Part shown: one piece after another, positions 35,991-48,139 of the stretch
Numbering within the stretch: the first letter of the stretch is position 1
Layout of the letters: each line of letters opens with the position of its first letter
Source: Epiperipatus broadwayi
Taxonomy: Eukaryota; Onychophora; Udeonychophora; Euonychophora; Peripatidae
Reading direction: 5' to 3'
Assembly (NCBI GenBank): GCA_028023455.1
Contig: JAQFVV010000207.1
Location: forward strand, 1,875,243-1,939,242
DNA: 64,000 nt
Translations under genes and position numbers: made by a program
Notes under the pieces: generated by a model
The model's input: only the letters and a program-made list of their open reading frames with translations
Told to the model about the DNA's origin: nothing
The model's database searches: none

Positions 35991-38900
35991 TAGTGTCTAA
36001 TAACAAGTACATCTAGCCTATATTACACACAATTTAAATCATTAAAAATATATAAATAAATTTATTACATAAAGGGGGCCCCCTTTGTTTATCCATTAAT
36101 AACATTTTCTAAATTCTGAAGCTATCAGTCTTAACAATCTCTATTGGCTGTCATTACATTTCACAATATAATCTACATAAAACATTTTTAGTTCATGTCA
36201 TACTTTCAATATTTCACTGGATGGATGTCATATCTCACCTTCAAATAATGGAGTACTTCAGATTCTTTTCTTATTCATTTTGGATTGAGCATTCATTGCT
36301 GATAACCAATATTTATATAAAGAAGTAGTGCATAGCCAATGGGAAGAACAGGCCAATAGGCAATGATGCTCAATGAATTCAAATGTTTTCATCAAGGTTG
36401 AAGATCTGACAATATGTCCACCATAAAACTGGAAACTATATACTGCCAACAGTAGCAGTGGAATTGTAGCTATCTATAAATAACAATTATAAATTGAGTG
36501 TATAATTGTATGTATTGAACTATATTAAAATAAATATGGTTCATGAGTATATTAGTATTTGGTAATATTTAAAAGCTAAAAAAAGTAAAATTTAAAGATT
36601 TTTTAAAAGATGCAATTTAATTTTCTTTTTTTAGTTAGTATAATTTATTTTTTAGATAAGGTACAATGGAAGTTGTGTTTGTTTTTATTTATCTATTTTA
36701 TTTAATTAAAGTTAAAATTGGAGGGAATAAAAAAGACATGCAGATAACTAATCCTTAAAACAAAAAGAAAGAAATTCTGACTATAAAAAACTAGCTAATT
36801 AAAGATGGCCAAAGTAATTCATAAAAAAGGAAGACTTTGAAACTAAAAAGAAAAATAAATATATAAGATTATTAACTTACACATTCTGATAATAATATAT
36901 GCAGAAGCTTCAAAATTAGTTCTAGAGTATAAAAAAGAATACAATTTTGAGCTGGGCCTTGTGTCTTGTAAAGACAGTTCCCATGAGGGTTCTGGGTAAT
37001 GAAATGCATTTGCCCCAAACCACTATTCACCTGCTGAATGAAGTCTTTGTGTGGAAGTGGAAATGAAGCATTGCAAACACTTTCTTTTATAATAAGGAAG
37101 TCACACCAAAACGCCTTCAACTCTAACCTTAAGACAGACCAGGAACAGTTAAAAATCAACAGCCACAAGCTCATTCTACATCTGAAGAAAAACCATGCAT
37201 GATATAATAACACAATCTACCTAAACTCACTAAGCTTACTGGTAAGATTATTTGTGACTAAAAATATTTGCAAACTAATGTTAACTATAAGCTCATAATA
37301 CCAATAGAAACAATAACTTTTATTATTCAAGGAACTTTCTAGAAAAAAATCTAAGTGTAATATAAATTGTTTAATTATTTGATCAACATTATTATTTGGA
37401 TTGGTGTGCATGTTATTTCTGACTTTACGAATAATTTACCATTCAAAATATTTTGATTTGTTGTAATAAAATATTTATCTTTAATATCAACTTTTCATTG
37501 GACGTTTATAGTTAATATCTGAGAAAAATTTATATAAATATTTAAAATGACAAGAAACATAATCCCAATCTTACTTTTATTTATTAGGTTACAAATTGAT
37601 GATGAGATGGATCAGTGAAGTCTTGTATAGAATTCTAATGCCCTTTTCAAATAAATAAAAAGCTGATTCCACCATCAGTGTACATCATAAATAAATAGTA
37701 GACCAGTTAATCAGGAAATAGAACTATGTTCTTGAAATGTCCGAATTCATAAATGATGGAAATATATTTCCTTTTCATAGTTTGATTAACTTGCACTTTC
37801 TAGTGTGTAAAACAAAGGCCTAAATTCAATCGTGAACATTAAATAGAATGTGAATGGTAGAGTATATATTACTAATGAATATATTGTGTGTAGTCATTTG
37901 TGTTTATATGTATAATTGTGACTAAATACAACAATGAACTTACTCTAAAATTGTCATCGGTTAATAGGAATACTTTTACAGTATGAGATGGTCTACTTTT
38001 AACTAATGATGGTTTATCAATGCTGTGAAACAGTAAGATTCATCTTCGAATCTTATGTTTCACCTTTTTCTATCGTCTCTCACTCACCGGTCTATCCTAC
38101 CCAAATTTAAACTTTTTGATATTGAATTGTGTGTGTAGCAATGTTAAAAATGTATAGATATATGTAGAATTCACCATAAACCCGCACACATTTCGATCTC
38201 AAATTTAAGGCAATAAATGAAGATAAATAATATAGTTTAGATCTCTTCTTTTAGTTATAAAAATATATATATATTTTAACCATTTATTTTAAATTGTAAA
38301 ATCCGTTATTTATTGCTTTGTTTAAATTTCATTTAATAATAATTTAAAAATGGATTGTAATATTTAATTAAAAGTAAAAATAATCGTATGTTCCCTTTTT
38401 TGTTTTTGAAATTTTAAAAGAATCGGTTGGTGAGAGATATTAGTTTAATTTAAAAAAAATTCCCTAAAATGTAATTATAAAAATTAAATGTAAAATCTAA
38501 ACGTAAACAATAGAATGGCAGCTTTTTCGATAATTAAAATTAACAAAAATGCATTGATTATCCTCAGGGAAGATTAAGTGGAATCTAAAAATAAACTATG
38601 ACAAAAATATGAAAGATAAGATATAAGAAAAGAGGCCATTTTGAGACTTACTAGAAACATTCACTTTAACTTTAGCTGTGCTCTCAATCAGTTGAGGGTC
38701 TCCAAGATATTAAAGAAATTTTTTCTGCCATGGTATGACTGAGTAAAAGTGCCCAGACTATTCTCCACCCGGAGGTGGCCTATTAGATGCCAAACCTTCC
38801 ATTGCCCTTCATAAATTCAACCATGAAGATCTGCTGCCTAAAATAATGAGAAAGCTGCTGCTGCTGTTAAGTTAAATGAATCACCTAAATACAGGAAAGA

Positions 38901-39770
38901 AGTGCTAATCATGAACAATTTGCTACTGACCAATGGAATCAGAAAACTTCTCATAAAACTGGTACCTGTGTCCAAATTCTCTAGAATACTCTACTAATAT
39001 CCAGATATGCTTATTCATTCTGTATATAACTTATAAATTGTAGAACTATTATTTGAAATGCTAAAAATTTAATAATTAATATGTAAACTTCTTTAATAAT
39101 CTAGCCTGCCTAACTCTATCTTTCTTGGGTGCGTATTTCTAAAATCTATATTTATTATTTAATTATTGCATACTCATAATTGACTAAATATAAATCTATG
39201 ATCATTTGAAACAGTGGATGCATGTCAAATTTTTCATTAATATTTACTTTTATAAATGACTTAATATTTTCATACAAACGACACGCATTCAATGCTTCCA
39301 TCATTGTAATGCAGAGGTCTACTGCTTAGCAAATGGCTGACGTATCAGTTGTAATAATCACCCAGTCTATATATTGTTTTTATATCTTATTAAACTGTAA
39401 TTAATAATTCCATAAAATTTGCATTCTTTGAGAGTTGCAAATGTTCCTTATTAAATGTTGATAATGTAGGGCCAAGTTATAAAATATATTTAAGTCATTT
39501 CAATAAAAATTTTATTAACAATAAATAGTGATTACATACTAATAAAGGATAAATAAATGAATAAATTGTACAATAATATGATTATATAATGTTCTATATG
39601 TCATCTGGCTAGATTATGTTATGAGAGCACAATGTTATACTCTTATGTGGTTAGGTATAGTGAAGAGATTCTAAGAACTTGTTTAATGGTATTAGCATTT
39701 TTAATATAGACATGAATATTTTCTTTTATAAATGACTATTCTATAATGCTGGGTAGGTGGGAATTGATAA
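35991..39770. other. AT-rich stretch without a supported gene
   Basis: No gene supported. Small features inside: a 16-bp G/C palindrome at 36071-36086, a 39-bp hairpin at 38025-38063, and a less AT-rich patch at about 36940-37200 whose minus-strand frame (36872-37213) has protein-like composition but no family I recognise. That patch could be a SINE or an exon; I cannot decide. Confidence 0.35.
38025..38063. repeat. compact hairpin (16-bp stem)
   Basis: GTGAAACAGTAAGATTC pairs with GAATCTTATGTTTCAC across a 6-base loop ATCTTC, with one bulged G. All other stem positions match. Function unknown. Confidence 0.8.
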
Positions 39771-40229
39771 TCAGGAAAAGGAAAAAGCAATTAAAGACCA
39801 GGTGTCAGCAAAGACTTTACTGGAGGCAAGGAGCTGGTCACGTTTCTTGATTTTTTTGAGCGTTTGATAAAACAATGGTATGATTTGTGGGGGGGGGGGT
39901 AATTCCATGAGACTTTTGCATCTCACTATCCATATGGAATAAAGGACAAAGGTAGAAAGCCTTATTATTGAAAAAAAACCATTATGAATGGCATTTTCAA
40001 GTGAGAAAATCATATCAGGTCTTATGTTGGAATTGATTATAATTATATCTTTCAGAGTTTTAAATCTTGGGCACCGGTGTATAATATGGTCTATGGTTTC
40101 ATATTCACGAGCACACAGATCACATATAGGGTCAATGCTGGTAAAACCTCTTCGGTGATAAAGAAACCAATTCATGGGTAGCGCATTAAGATTTATTTTA
40201 ATGATGAAGTCAAGGAATTTGGGTTCCAT
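39771..40229 (-). pseudogene. LINE C-terminal zinc-binding domain (zf-RVT-like)
   Basis: 152-residue minus-strand frame. It shows LPMNWFLYHRRGF, then CDLC...ETIDHIIHRCPRF: a CxxC...HxxxxC arrangement as in the zinc-binding domain at the C-terminus of many non-LTR reverse transcriptases. A run of 11 G on the plus strand (39889-39899) encodes a proline run and may mark slippage. It is downstream, on the same strand, of the RT fragment at 40541-41190 but in a separate frame. Confidence 0.8.
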
Positions 40230-40540
40230 ACTCCATCTTTTGAAGTGTGTAATGAGTCTTTGATTGGTTACTTTTAGGTTGGTTTTAATGGGTTGTTAAT
40301 TATAGTTGATTATATTGTATGCTTCCCATAAGGTGATTTTTTGGTTAAGGTTAAAGGGTATTATTGGGTTATAAAGTTGTAGTTGTTGTATTAGGGATGC
40401 TATCCATGAACTGGAAGAGGGTGGAGGATGATCTTTCGGTGTGAGCTGCAGGAGAGGATCAGATTATGTAGAGTGTTGTGGGTTTTCTGTAAAATGATTG
40501 TTTGTATTGAGTGTAATGACAGCCCATTGAACCTGCATGG

Positions 40541-41190
40541 TCATTGGATACCTTGCAAGCTAATAGCAACTGTCCTTCCTCTCCAGAGAAGGTTGGTGCA
40601 TAATCGGTTAATTTTATTTTGAAACTGTTTAGACATTTTAACAAATGGAAGATAATATGAGATTTTTGGCATAATGATCATGTTGAGGAGGCCAACCTTT
40701 CCATATAATGAAAGGTATACTCTAGAGAGTGAAGTGGTGATGGCTTCAGTTGAATGGAGGATTGCATTTTGAGTCTCTCTTGCCATTGCAGTTGGAGTTT
40801 TGTAGATTGGAAAACCTAGGTATCTTTGGGATTTTGCAGAAAAGGGAGAGTTAATTTGTTTACCAGACATTATCTTCCAGATGGAAGATTTGTTAAAATT
40901 TATTTGTAGGCCAAGTTTTGCTGTATTTCTGTTTAATATGTTCATGAGATGAGGAAGGTATTTAATGGTGGGAAGCACAACCATGATGTCATCTATATAT
41001 GCAAATACATTGAAGTTTTTATTGAGAGAGGGAAGGAAAATTCCAGGGAGTTTTTTTTCTATATCCATTAGAAGAGGGTTGATGTATGCTGTGAAAAAAA
41101 GGGCACTGAGTGGGGATCCTTGAGGGATTGACTTGTATGGCTTGAAGTCTGGTGTGGATTTAAGTCTTAACAGGATTGTCTGTACATTAT
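40541..41190 (-). pseudogene. LINE reverse transcriptase fragment, 5'-truncated
   Basis: Minus-strand frame with motif B as IPQGSPLSALFFTAYINPLL just upstream of ATG 41068 and in frame with it, then the catalytic YIDDIMV (motif C), LGLQINFNKS (motif D), RYLGFPI (motif E) and a thumb with CTNLLWRG. A stop lies immediately upstream (about 41190) and earlier RT motifs are missing, so this is a 5'-truncated copy, the usual fate of LINE insertions. The frame ends at 40541; recognisable sequence then continues in other frames toward the zinc-binding tail at 39771, so at least one shift separates them. Confidence 0.85.
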
Positions 41191-44100
41191 ATATGTGTTA
41201 TGTTTTAGAGACACAATGACCCTTTACAAGCTGTGAATATTCCATATTCTATAGGGATGAAATTAATCCCAGTCATCCTACACAAGCGGACATAATAAAT
41301 GCTCCCATAGGGCTCGACAACCATCATGCAGCCAGCAGGCAATTTCAGCACGAACCGCTTGTCCCTGGTTATGCTTATGTGACACCTTACTTCTTTGGGC
41401 CAAGGGCAAATGCCAGCCCATCATTCTTATAAACACATTCACAGCTTTGCACTTTCAATATACTGCCATTCCATATCGCCTTTCTAGCGTACCACATGTT
41501 TTCTTTTATTAACTTTATTATTCTATATAACTCCGTCCCTGCGTTAGCTTCATAATTCACTCTCAAATAAATGTTTGCCCCTAGTTCTTCGTAATATTTT
41601 TAATTAAATAAATCTTACTTTAGACTCTTGCATTGCAAAGGTATAAATCCCTAAAGGCATGCATTAGAAATACTTGCTCAAGAATTTTAGGTAGCTAGAT
41701 TACATCATCAAATAAATATGTTCATCTGTGTAAATATAATTGTATTGGAAAATTCCACTACTGAGATTTAAATATTGCCAAATATTATTAGTTTTACCGT
41801 TTAATAATATAATGTTTTAATAAATAATTTCAAACTATACATCTGCCATTACTTCTTTATTTATTTATTCGATACCCATTCAACATGTTTCCTCGATTAT
41901 TTAATATAAATGTGTAAGGTTAATGTTCTGATTGGCTAACTCGAAATAAAATCATGAATCTATTGCATACCCTGATCACCGTGCCTAAAGAAATCTTTAC
42001 TAATGTTGCATCAGATGCATTGTTTCATAGATTGTATTGTGGAACCGATAAACTATGTTCAAACTCAGTACTACAGGTAGCTTTGCTATGTAGATTGTGC
42101 TGCAGATCTGTGTGGTGGTCAAATTTTACACTATGTTAATGATTCACATGTTTTCTGACAGTTACAGCTTTCAATATATTGCAAACCTATTTACTCACAA
42201 AACAACTAAATCCTAAAATATTACCATGATCACTGACAAGTCATATTCCTAAAGTGTCATTGAAATCAACTTGAAATAATGCTTATTTACTTGTATGAAT
42301 TCCAATCTTTTCATGAGACTAAAAAAGTAATTTTTATCTGATGAATAAATTGGCATTGATACAAAAAAATTGCATATTTGCAAGTTTATTTAAATGATTT
42401 TTTGAAATTTTTATATTATTACAGTAATCTGTTCCTTAATTATCCCATGATGTAGTTTATATTATCAGCATTACATATTTGACTAATCTGTAATGAACAA
42501 GATACATCCATTTCAAAAGTTCCACCATGACATTTACAGTTAATTTTAAAATTTGATATTTATTCTTTTACAAAATAGAGTATATATCAGTACATATACT
42601 TATTTATTTGTCTTTCTGGAATCTTTTTTTATGTTTATTAACACTAACTTTCATTTTAAAAGCTATTTGAAAGTTATATGCTATAGGGCACTTATGCACA
42701 GCTTTATTTAAAAAAAATCTTCGTTTTACTTTTCAGTTTAAAAATAAGTTTCTGTTAACACTTTTTTTTATCAAATTGTAAAAACACTCTAATTCAAAAA
42801 GTTAATCTATTTTGAGAAACTTTTAATTTTGGAAAGTTTTAACAACATCTCTGTTTCTGTTATTATAAATATAATCTGTTTTAATGTATCTTGAAAAATG
42901 CAAAGATTCAATTTTGTACTAATTAATTCATTAATAAGTTAAGAACCCTGATGAGATATTTTAATTAAGATTGAGTGTGAGATAGGCATTGGCCTCGGAC
43001 CAATGTTTCTAATTAATTAAAAAGAAAGAGATGCCATAGGAGATAAACTGGCATATAAATAGCCCAGAAGTTCAGAACTTATTATTTTTTGGATGCTTAT
43101 TATTCTGGTTAGCTTGATCTATATTAACTTGATGAAAAAAAATAACTACACAGCTCATTTTATTTGCTAATTCAGGAATAACTATTTTCTATTAGATTTT
43201 AATATATTGTTGTTCACTTCCTGAATCTGACATCAGGATATAATATTCATTTACCTGTCAATGAGACAGTCGACTAAATTCTCAAGATAATCTACATCAA
43301 ATTAACTGGGTTCACCTTCCAAATGATCAGGTTGTACACCGTATATATTCAAATCCATAGAATGCCATGCTAAACCAACCCAGAGATGGAACATGATTTC
43401 TGAGCTATTCTTTCCAATTGTGCCATAAAAGACTAAACTAAAACTGATTTCCAAGTATGCCTCCACACTCAGCGCCATTACAAAAGAAAATCATTTGATT
43501 TCATTTATTAATAATTGACGTACAACTGTGACTGCTCACTGGCCTTAATTGCACTGGAAGATAACTTATTTCATATTATTGGCAGGGCATATATCTCTAG
43601 ATTCTTCACTCAATCTAAAGTAAATCTGTGATAAAAAGTGATGTATCATATAATTATTGGATGTATTCTTTTGTTTTATGTGTGCCATATATTTTAGTCT
43701 TAATACTATATGACTGTAATTTTGAATTGTGTTTTATTATGAGTAAAAGCATGTATCGAGAGTTTCTTCTTTTAAGCTATTTAGATTTATTTGTTTATTT
43801 TATGTTCTGAAATAATGCTTGGGCAGGTGTAAATAATTTTATTATTATTTACCTGTCTCCTTTTGAGACATCTTTAATTAATTTATAGCAACTTAGTTTA
43901 TGGCCAATCATTTGGTTAGTGATTTACTGGTTGAATATTTCTGCTTTCTTTAAATTAGAGGTTTTATTTTCTCACACTTTAAATGATCTACTCCAGTGTA
44001 TTTCCAAATACTTCTGTTTTTCTTAGATTGGAGATTTTGTTTTCTCTCTCATTAAAGTACATACTTTGTTGCATTCTCTTATCATATTTGCCCTTCTTCC

Positions 44101-45155
44101 ATTGAAATCAACCTTGGTAATCTTAAATGTGGTTATCCATGAGCTATTCTGCAGACATATGTGTCTCTAGTTTCAAAGTACTAGAAAAGCCTTACCTGTG
44201 CTGTTTTGATGCATTTCTTGCAAGACTATTTTATTGTTGAAAATCTTTATGGTAAAACTGGAATTGATTTGGTGAATATTCATCTGAAGAAAATTTATTC
44301 CTTTTAAGAAACTCGATGAGAAAATTAGCTTTGCTGCTAGAGTGTTTAATGTTTTCTTTTCTTGTACATGCTTTGATAAAATTTTCTAAAATCTACAGCC
44401 ACCTTGTATATATCTCTGCATCAGAAAACTTTAAATGTAATATTAATAAACAGTCAATTTTCTAGAATTATATTTGCTAACATTTGTCCTAGTCTTATAG
44501 TCAGTGTCAATCATCATCATCTAAAACTACTGATTACAGTAAATTAATTTTTCCAGGTATGCAGTAACCTGGTGATCAGAAGGAATTAAAAACGACCAAC
44601 ACAGTAGTTTAGATAATGGCTTGTTAAAATGAAAATAAAATTGCAAATCTAATACAGTCAACTGTGAATTATTACTTTTATTTCAAATAAATTTGTAACT
44701 TAAGTAATACTAATTTATTTTCACAACAAATTTACAAAAAGTTATATTTAGATGGTGATTGTTGTCACTAGTGAGGCAATTATATAATACTTAAATAGTT
44801 CAGTGCTTTGTAAACAGTGCTAATTTAAATTGATACTATCATTTTATCTTAAGTAGAAACGTTCTATTATTTTTTCACAATTTATAAAGTGTATGATTTT
44901 TTGAGCATAATATTTTTTCATAAAGTTTATATGTTTTTTTTTTTCAATTTTGTTTTATTTTTTGATATCCTAGTATATTACAAGAAAAATATGGCTTATT
45001 CTAAAAAAATAGTTGCAGACATTCAACCTGCAGATATAATTCTCACAGTTTCCAAATTGTTTTGCAATTACTCCTACTTAAATAATTTACACAAATAGTA
45101 ATGCATGGTAAAATTGAGATGGTTATGTGTCTCATGGCATACAACAACATAGTTG

Positions 45156-45159
<4 letters not shown>
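41191..45159. other. AT-rich stretch without a supported gene
   Basis: About 4 kb. A less AT-rich patch at 41290-41410 may be a SINE fragment. At 42987-43062 an inverted CCAAT pair and a TATA box form a promoter-like cluster. Other frames (such as 43628-43810 and 44889-45098) are low-complexity. Confidence 0.35.
42987..43062 (+). promoter_or_regulatory. promoter-like cluster: CATTGG/CCAATG pair plus TATAAATAG
   Basis: CATTGG (42987-42992) and CCAATG (43000-43005) form an inverted CCAAT pair. TATAAATAG follows at 43054-43062, about 50 bp on, in a CC-flanked context like the TATA boxes of the LTR-like repeats here. No gene or LTR pair is recognised downstream, so it may be a lone LTR promoter. 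Confidence 0.35.
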
Positions 45160-45199
<40 letters not shown>

Positions 45200-45207
45200 A
45201 TCTAGTG

Positions 45208-45241
<34 letters not shown>

Positions 45242-45250
45242 CACTAGATG
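45160..45250. repeat. (TA)n and 52-bp palindrome
   Basis: A (TA)n tract at about 45163-45196 is followed by a palindrome at 45199-45250 (CATCTAGTGATC ... GATCACTAGATG with TA-rich middle). Confidence 0.85.
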
Positions 45251-45263
45251 GAGCTTTACTGAC

Positions 45264-45905
45264 AGCTTCTAACAAGCTTTTATTTACATAAATGCCAAGA
45301 GAGCCAATAAGCTTGAAACCAGCTGGTCTGGAGGTAAGTGACAATGATAAAGATTTTGAATTCTATTTCTCTTGGCATTTATATAAACAAAAGCTTGTTA
45401 GAAGCTATTGGTAAATCTCAATCTAGTATAATAAAATGCAAGTTTAAAACAAGTTACAAAATTTATATCTTGTTTTGATTATCATAAATGTACCTTTGAA
45501 GGTTTTTGCAATGACATATATTGCAGAGAATTTTACTATATGGTGAAACAACTCATTTCAGATCCATATAGCTATTTAGTTTGTTAGGCTGGATTTGAAG
45601 ACATTATGTGTCTAATAAATTTCACACTTTCAAACTGATAGAAACATGTTTGATAAGTGCTGACTTTAGAGTTGGTATTTAAATCTAGTTTCTAGTCTTC
45701 CAAGCCTTCACTGATGTGAGCCAATAAGCATGAAACCAGGTAATCTGGAGGTGGGTGACATTGATAGAGATATTGAATTCTATCTCCCTTGGCATTTATG
45801 TAAATAAAAGCTTGTTAGGAGCTATTGGTAAATGTCTATCTAGTGATCATAAAATGCAAGCTTAAAGCAAGTTGCAAAATTTATAACTTGTTTTGATTAC
45901 CATAT
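45264..45905. repeat. 416-bp tandem repeat, one and a half units
   Basis: 45301-45487 and 45717-45905 are direct copies (GAGCCAATAAGC, GAAACCAG, CTTGGCATTTAT, AAGCTTGTTAG). In addition 45264-45302 is an inverted copy of 45369-45406, giving a ~37-bp stem. The copies are about 85-90% alike by eye. The LTR palindrome begins immediately to the right. Confidence 0.75.
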
Positions 45906-45921
45906 AAATATATATATATAT

Positions 45922-47989
45922 TGTAACGATATATAAATATGTCGTTACATTAATTTAAAAGAAAAACAAAGTTCGCAAATAAAAATAAATATATTAAAAA
46001 TCTATAAAAAAAACTAAACGCTAAAATTAAAATGTTGTTAAATATATATATTCGCACAGATGCTAAACTTTAAAAATATTTTTTTTTATATAAATAAAAA
46101 AAGGTATTTGAACGTATTTTTTTTTTTTTGATAAAAAAATACAAGAGTTAAAAATTAAAATATTAATATAAGTTAAAATAAAAACAGGTATTAATTAATT
46201 CCTGTAAATCTATAAATGGAAATGATTGTTTATTATTTGAAAAACAAGCTAGCTCTCAAGGCTCTTATGTAATTAAAGGGTCAGATGGAAATTAGATAAG
46301 AGAAATTAGCTTGACCGGTGGAAGCACCAAGTCTTGGCTCGGACCCTAATGAAAGTGATGGATTGGTGACGTTTTGTTGTTTGAATCCGTGTGGATAATA
46401 TAAAAAGGAGAAATATTGAGTATTGGGCAGTTCCAGCGGTTGGTTTTTTGAGAGTGGTGATAGAGATGCACATATCACACACTCTCTCTCTATTTTAAAA
46501 AATGAACTGATTGTGATACCGAAATGAACCAGCTAATGCTACCTCCAGAACATCTGACCGGGTTTCAAACAAGGACTCCATGGAAAAACAAGAACCTGGA
46601 CTCTTCTTCCGTAAGCTATTAACAATGAACTTAAAAAAATGTTAAATAATTAAGAACTTTCGTGCAAGCAATTCAAATGTTAAAATGGAATTTCTATCTG
46701 ATCTTTAAGTTTAAAATCAATTGATGTTTAATTTTATATGTTTGTTATTGATAAAAAATCATTTCCATTCATTTTAATTGTATAAATTATTTATTGTTTA
46801 AATTTTAAATGCATAAAATTTAAAGTTGGGTATAGACATTGCATAGATTCGTTAGTGGTTGATGATGTTGAGATTTTCACAGTCGATTAGAATGTATAGG
46901 TCAACGATGTTAATGCAGGCACCTTATGGTGAGTGCCATGGGTTTTGTGTATTCCCTTTTTGCAATTGACATTATCGATGATTTTGTATTTTGATCGATT
47001 GTGTTTAATTTGGATGTTTTTGACGGTGGAATCTGTGCAGTCGATCTATACTTAACATTTTAAAACAAATTGTATAAAAGTTATCTGTGCGAACATATCT
47101 AAATGATAAATTTAAGTCGGGCATGAACGGCTATATAGTTTTGTAAGGTTATATTAAGGGAGGGTAATCTTAGGTTATTTGTTTCGTGGTTGAAATGGCT
47201 CAATGGTTTCGATATATTTGTGTAGGTAGTAGATGTAGTATGAGATCCACTACGGGCAGGATTATAGATATATGCCACACACCCTCTGTTTGCCTATGGA
47301 TGGGTTTGTAAGTCGGCAGAAGACCGCAGTCCATTCCTATGGAGTTTTTAGTTGATTGATCTACTTGCCCATAGATGTCACATTCCTGTGGGTGGAGAGT
47401 CAATGTCTTCTCTATTTCTACTTATTTTTCAGATGTACATTCCTGACAATATAGTATTTTGTGTTGTTGTATCATGCTACATTGAATACATGAATGTATC
47501 AGATGGATTGGCGCTAGTTGATTGCGAAATTTGTTGCCTAGGGTTAAATCAGGGAAGAATATTTTCCTTTCAAATGCAGACCTATGTAGTCCATTCATAC
47601 TCGACCCTCTAAATAAAATATTAAACATTATAGCAAGCTATTTTAAATGTAAAATTAAAAATTAAGATAAAAATCTAAATGTTAAACTTATTCCGCGGAT
47701 TTAAATATTATTTTATATGTGCATAAATAAATATTTTTATGTGTTAATTTCTGGCAGTGGCTTTTATTATTTTTTTTATATTTATATCCAAGGTTATATA
47801 TTTTATTATCTCTGAATCTCCACTGAGCTAGTGACAATGGGCTAACGATGTAAATATGTAAATAAAGTGGAATCCTAACAGCACGTATCTGCCTACTTTA
47901 TAAATTTTTCTAGGCTCAAATGCCTAGATGGCGCCTTTGGTAATGCGAAGCGGTGCGATGCGATCTCCCACTTCATTTCGATCGTTATA
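45922..47989 (+). repeat. family-2 LTR, complete (5' LTR by PBS)
   Basis: 2068 bp from TGTAACGAT to ATCGTTATA. TATAAAAAGG at 46399-46408 is the likely promoter. AATAAAG near 47862 is a candidate poly(A) signal. Other copies: 544-2676 (minus), 48140-49542 (minus, partial), 56812-58877 (minus). An 86-codon frame (47352-47612) has a related counterpart in the 56.8 kb copy for about 50 codons. Confidence 0.88.
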
Positions 47990-47991
47990 AT

Positions 47992-48008
47992 TGGCGCCCA
48001 ACATGGGG
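47992..48008 (+). other. retroelement primer-binding site
   Basis: TGGCGCCCAACATGGGG starts 2 bases after the LTR end. It matches the tRNA-Lys-type primer-binding site used by several retroviruses and LTR retrotransposons (TGGCGCCCAACGTGGGG) with one difference. This fixes the LTR's orientation and identity. Confidence 0.9.
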
Positions 48009-48139
48009 CCAGACCTCAGACATTGACCCTGAGAAGGGGAATTGATGATGATGAAATTTTCTATCTTTAACAAACCACTAGTATTTTTGAAAATAAATCA
48101 TGCCCGCAATATTTTTTCTCAAAATAGTATAAATATATT
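48009..48139 (+). other. retroelement 5' leader remnant
   Basis: The only internal sequence of the family-2 element in the window: CCAGACCTCAGACATTGACC and onward, ending where the inverted LTR begins at 48140. No coding frame. Confidence 0.7.
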
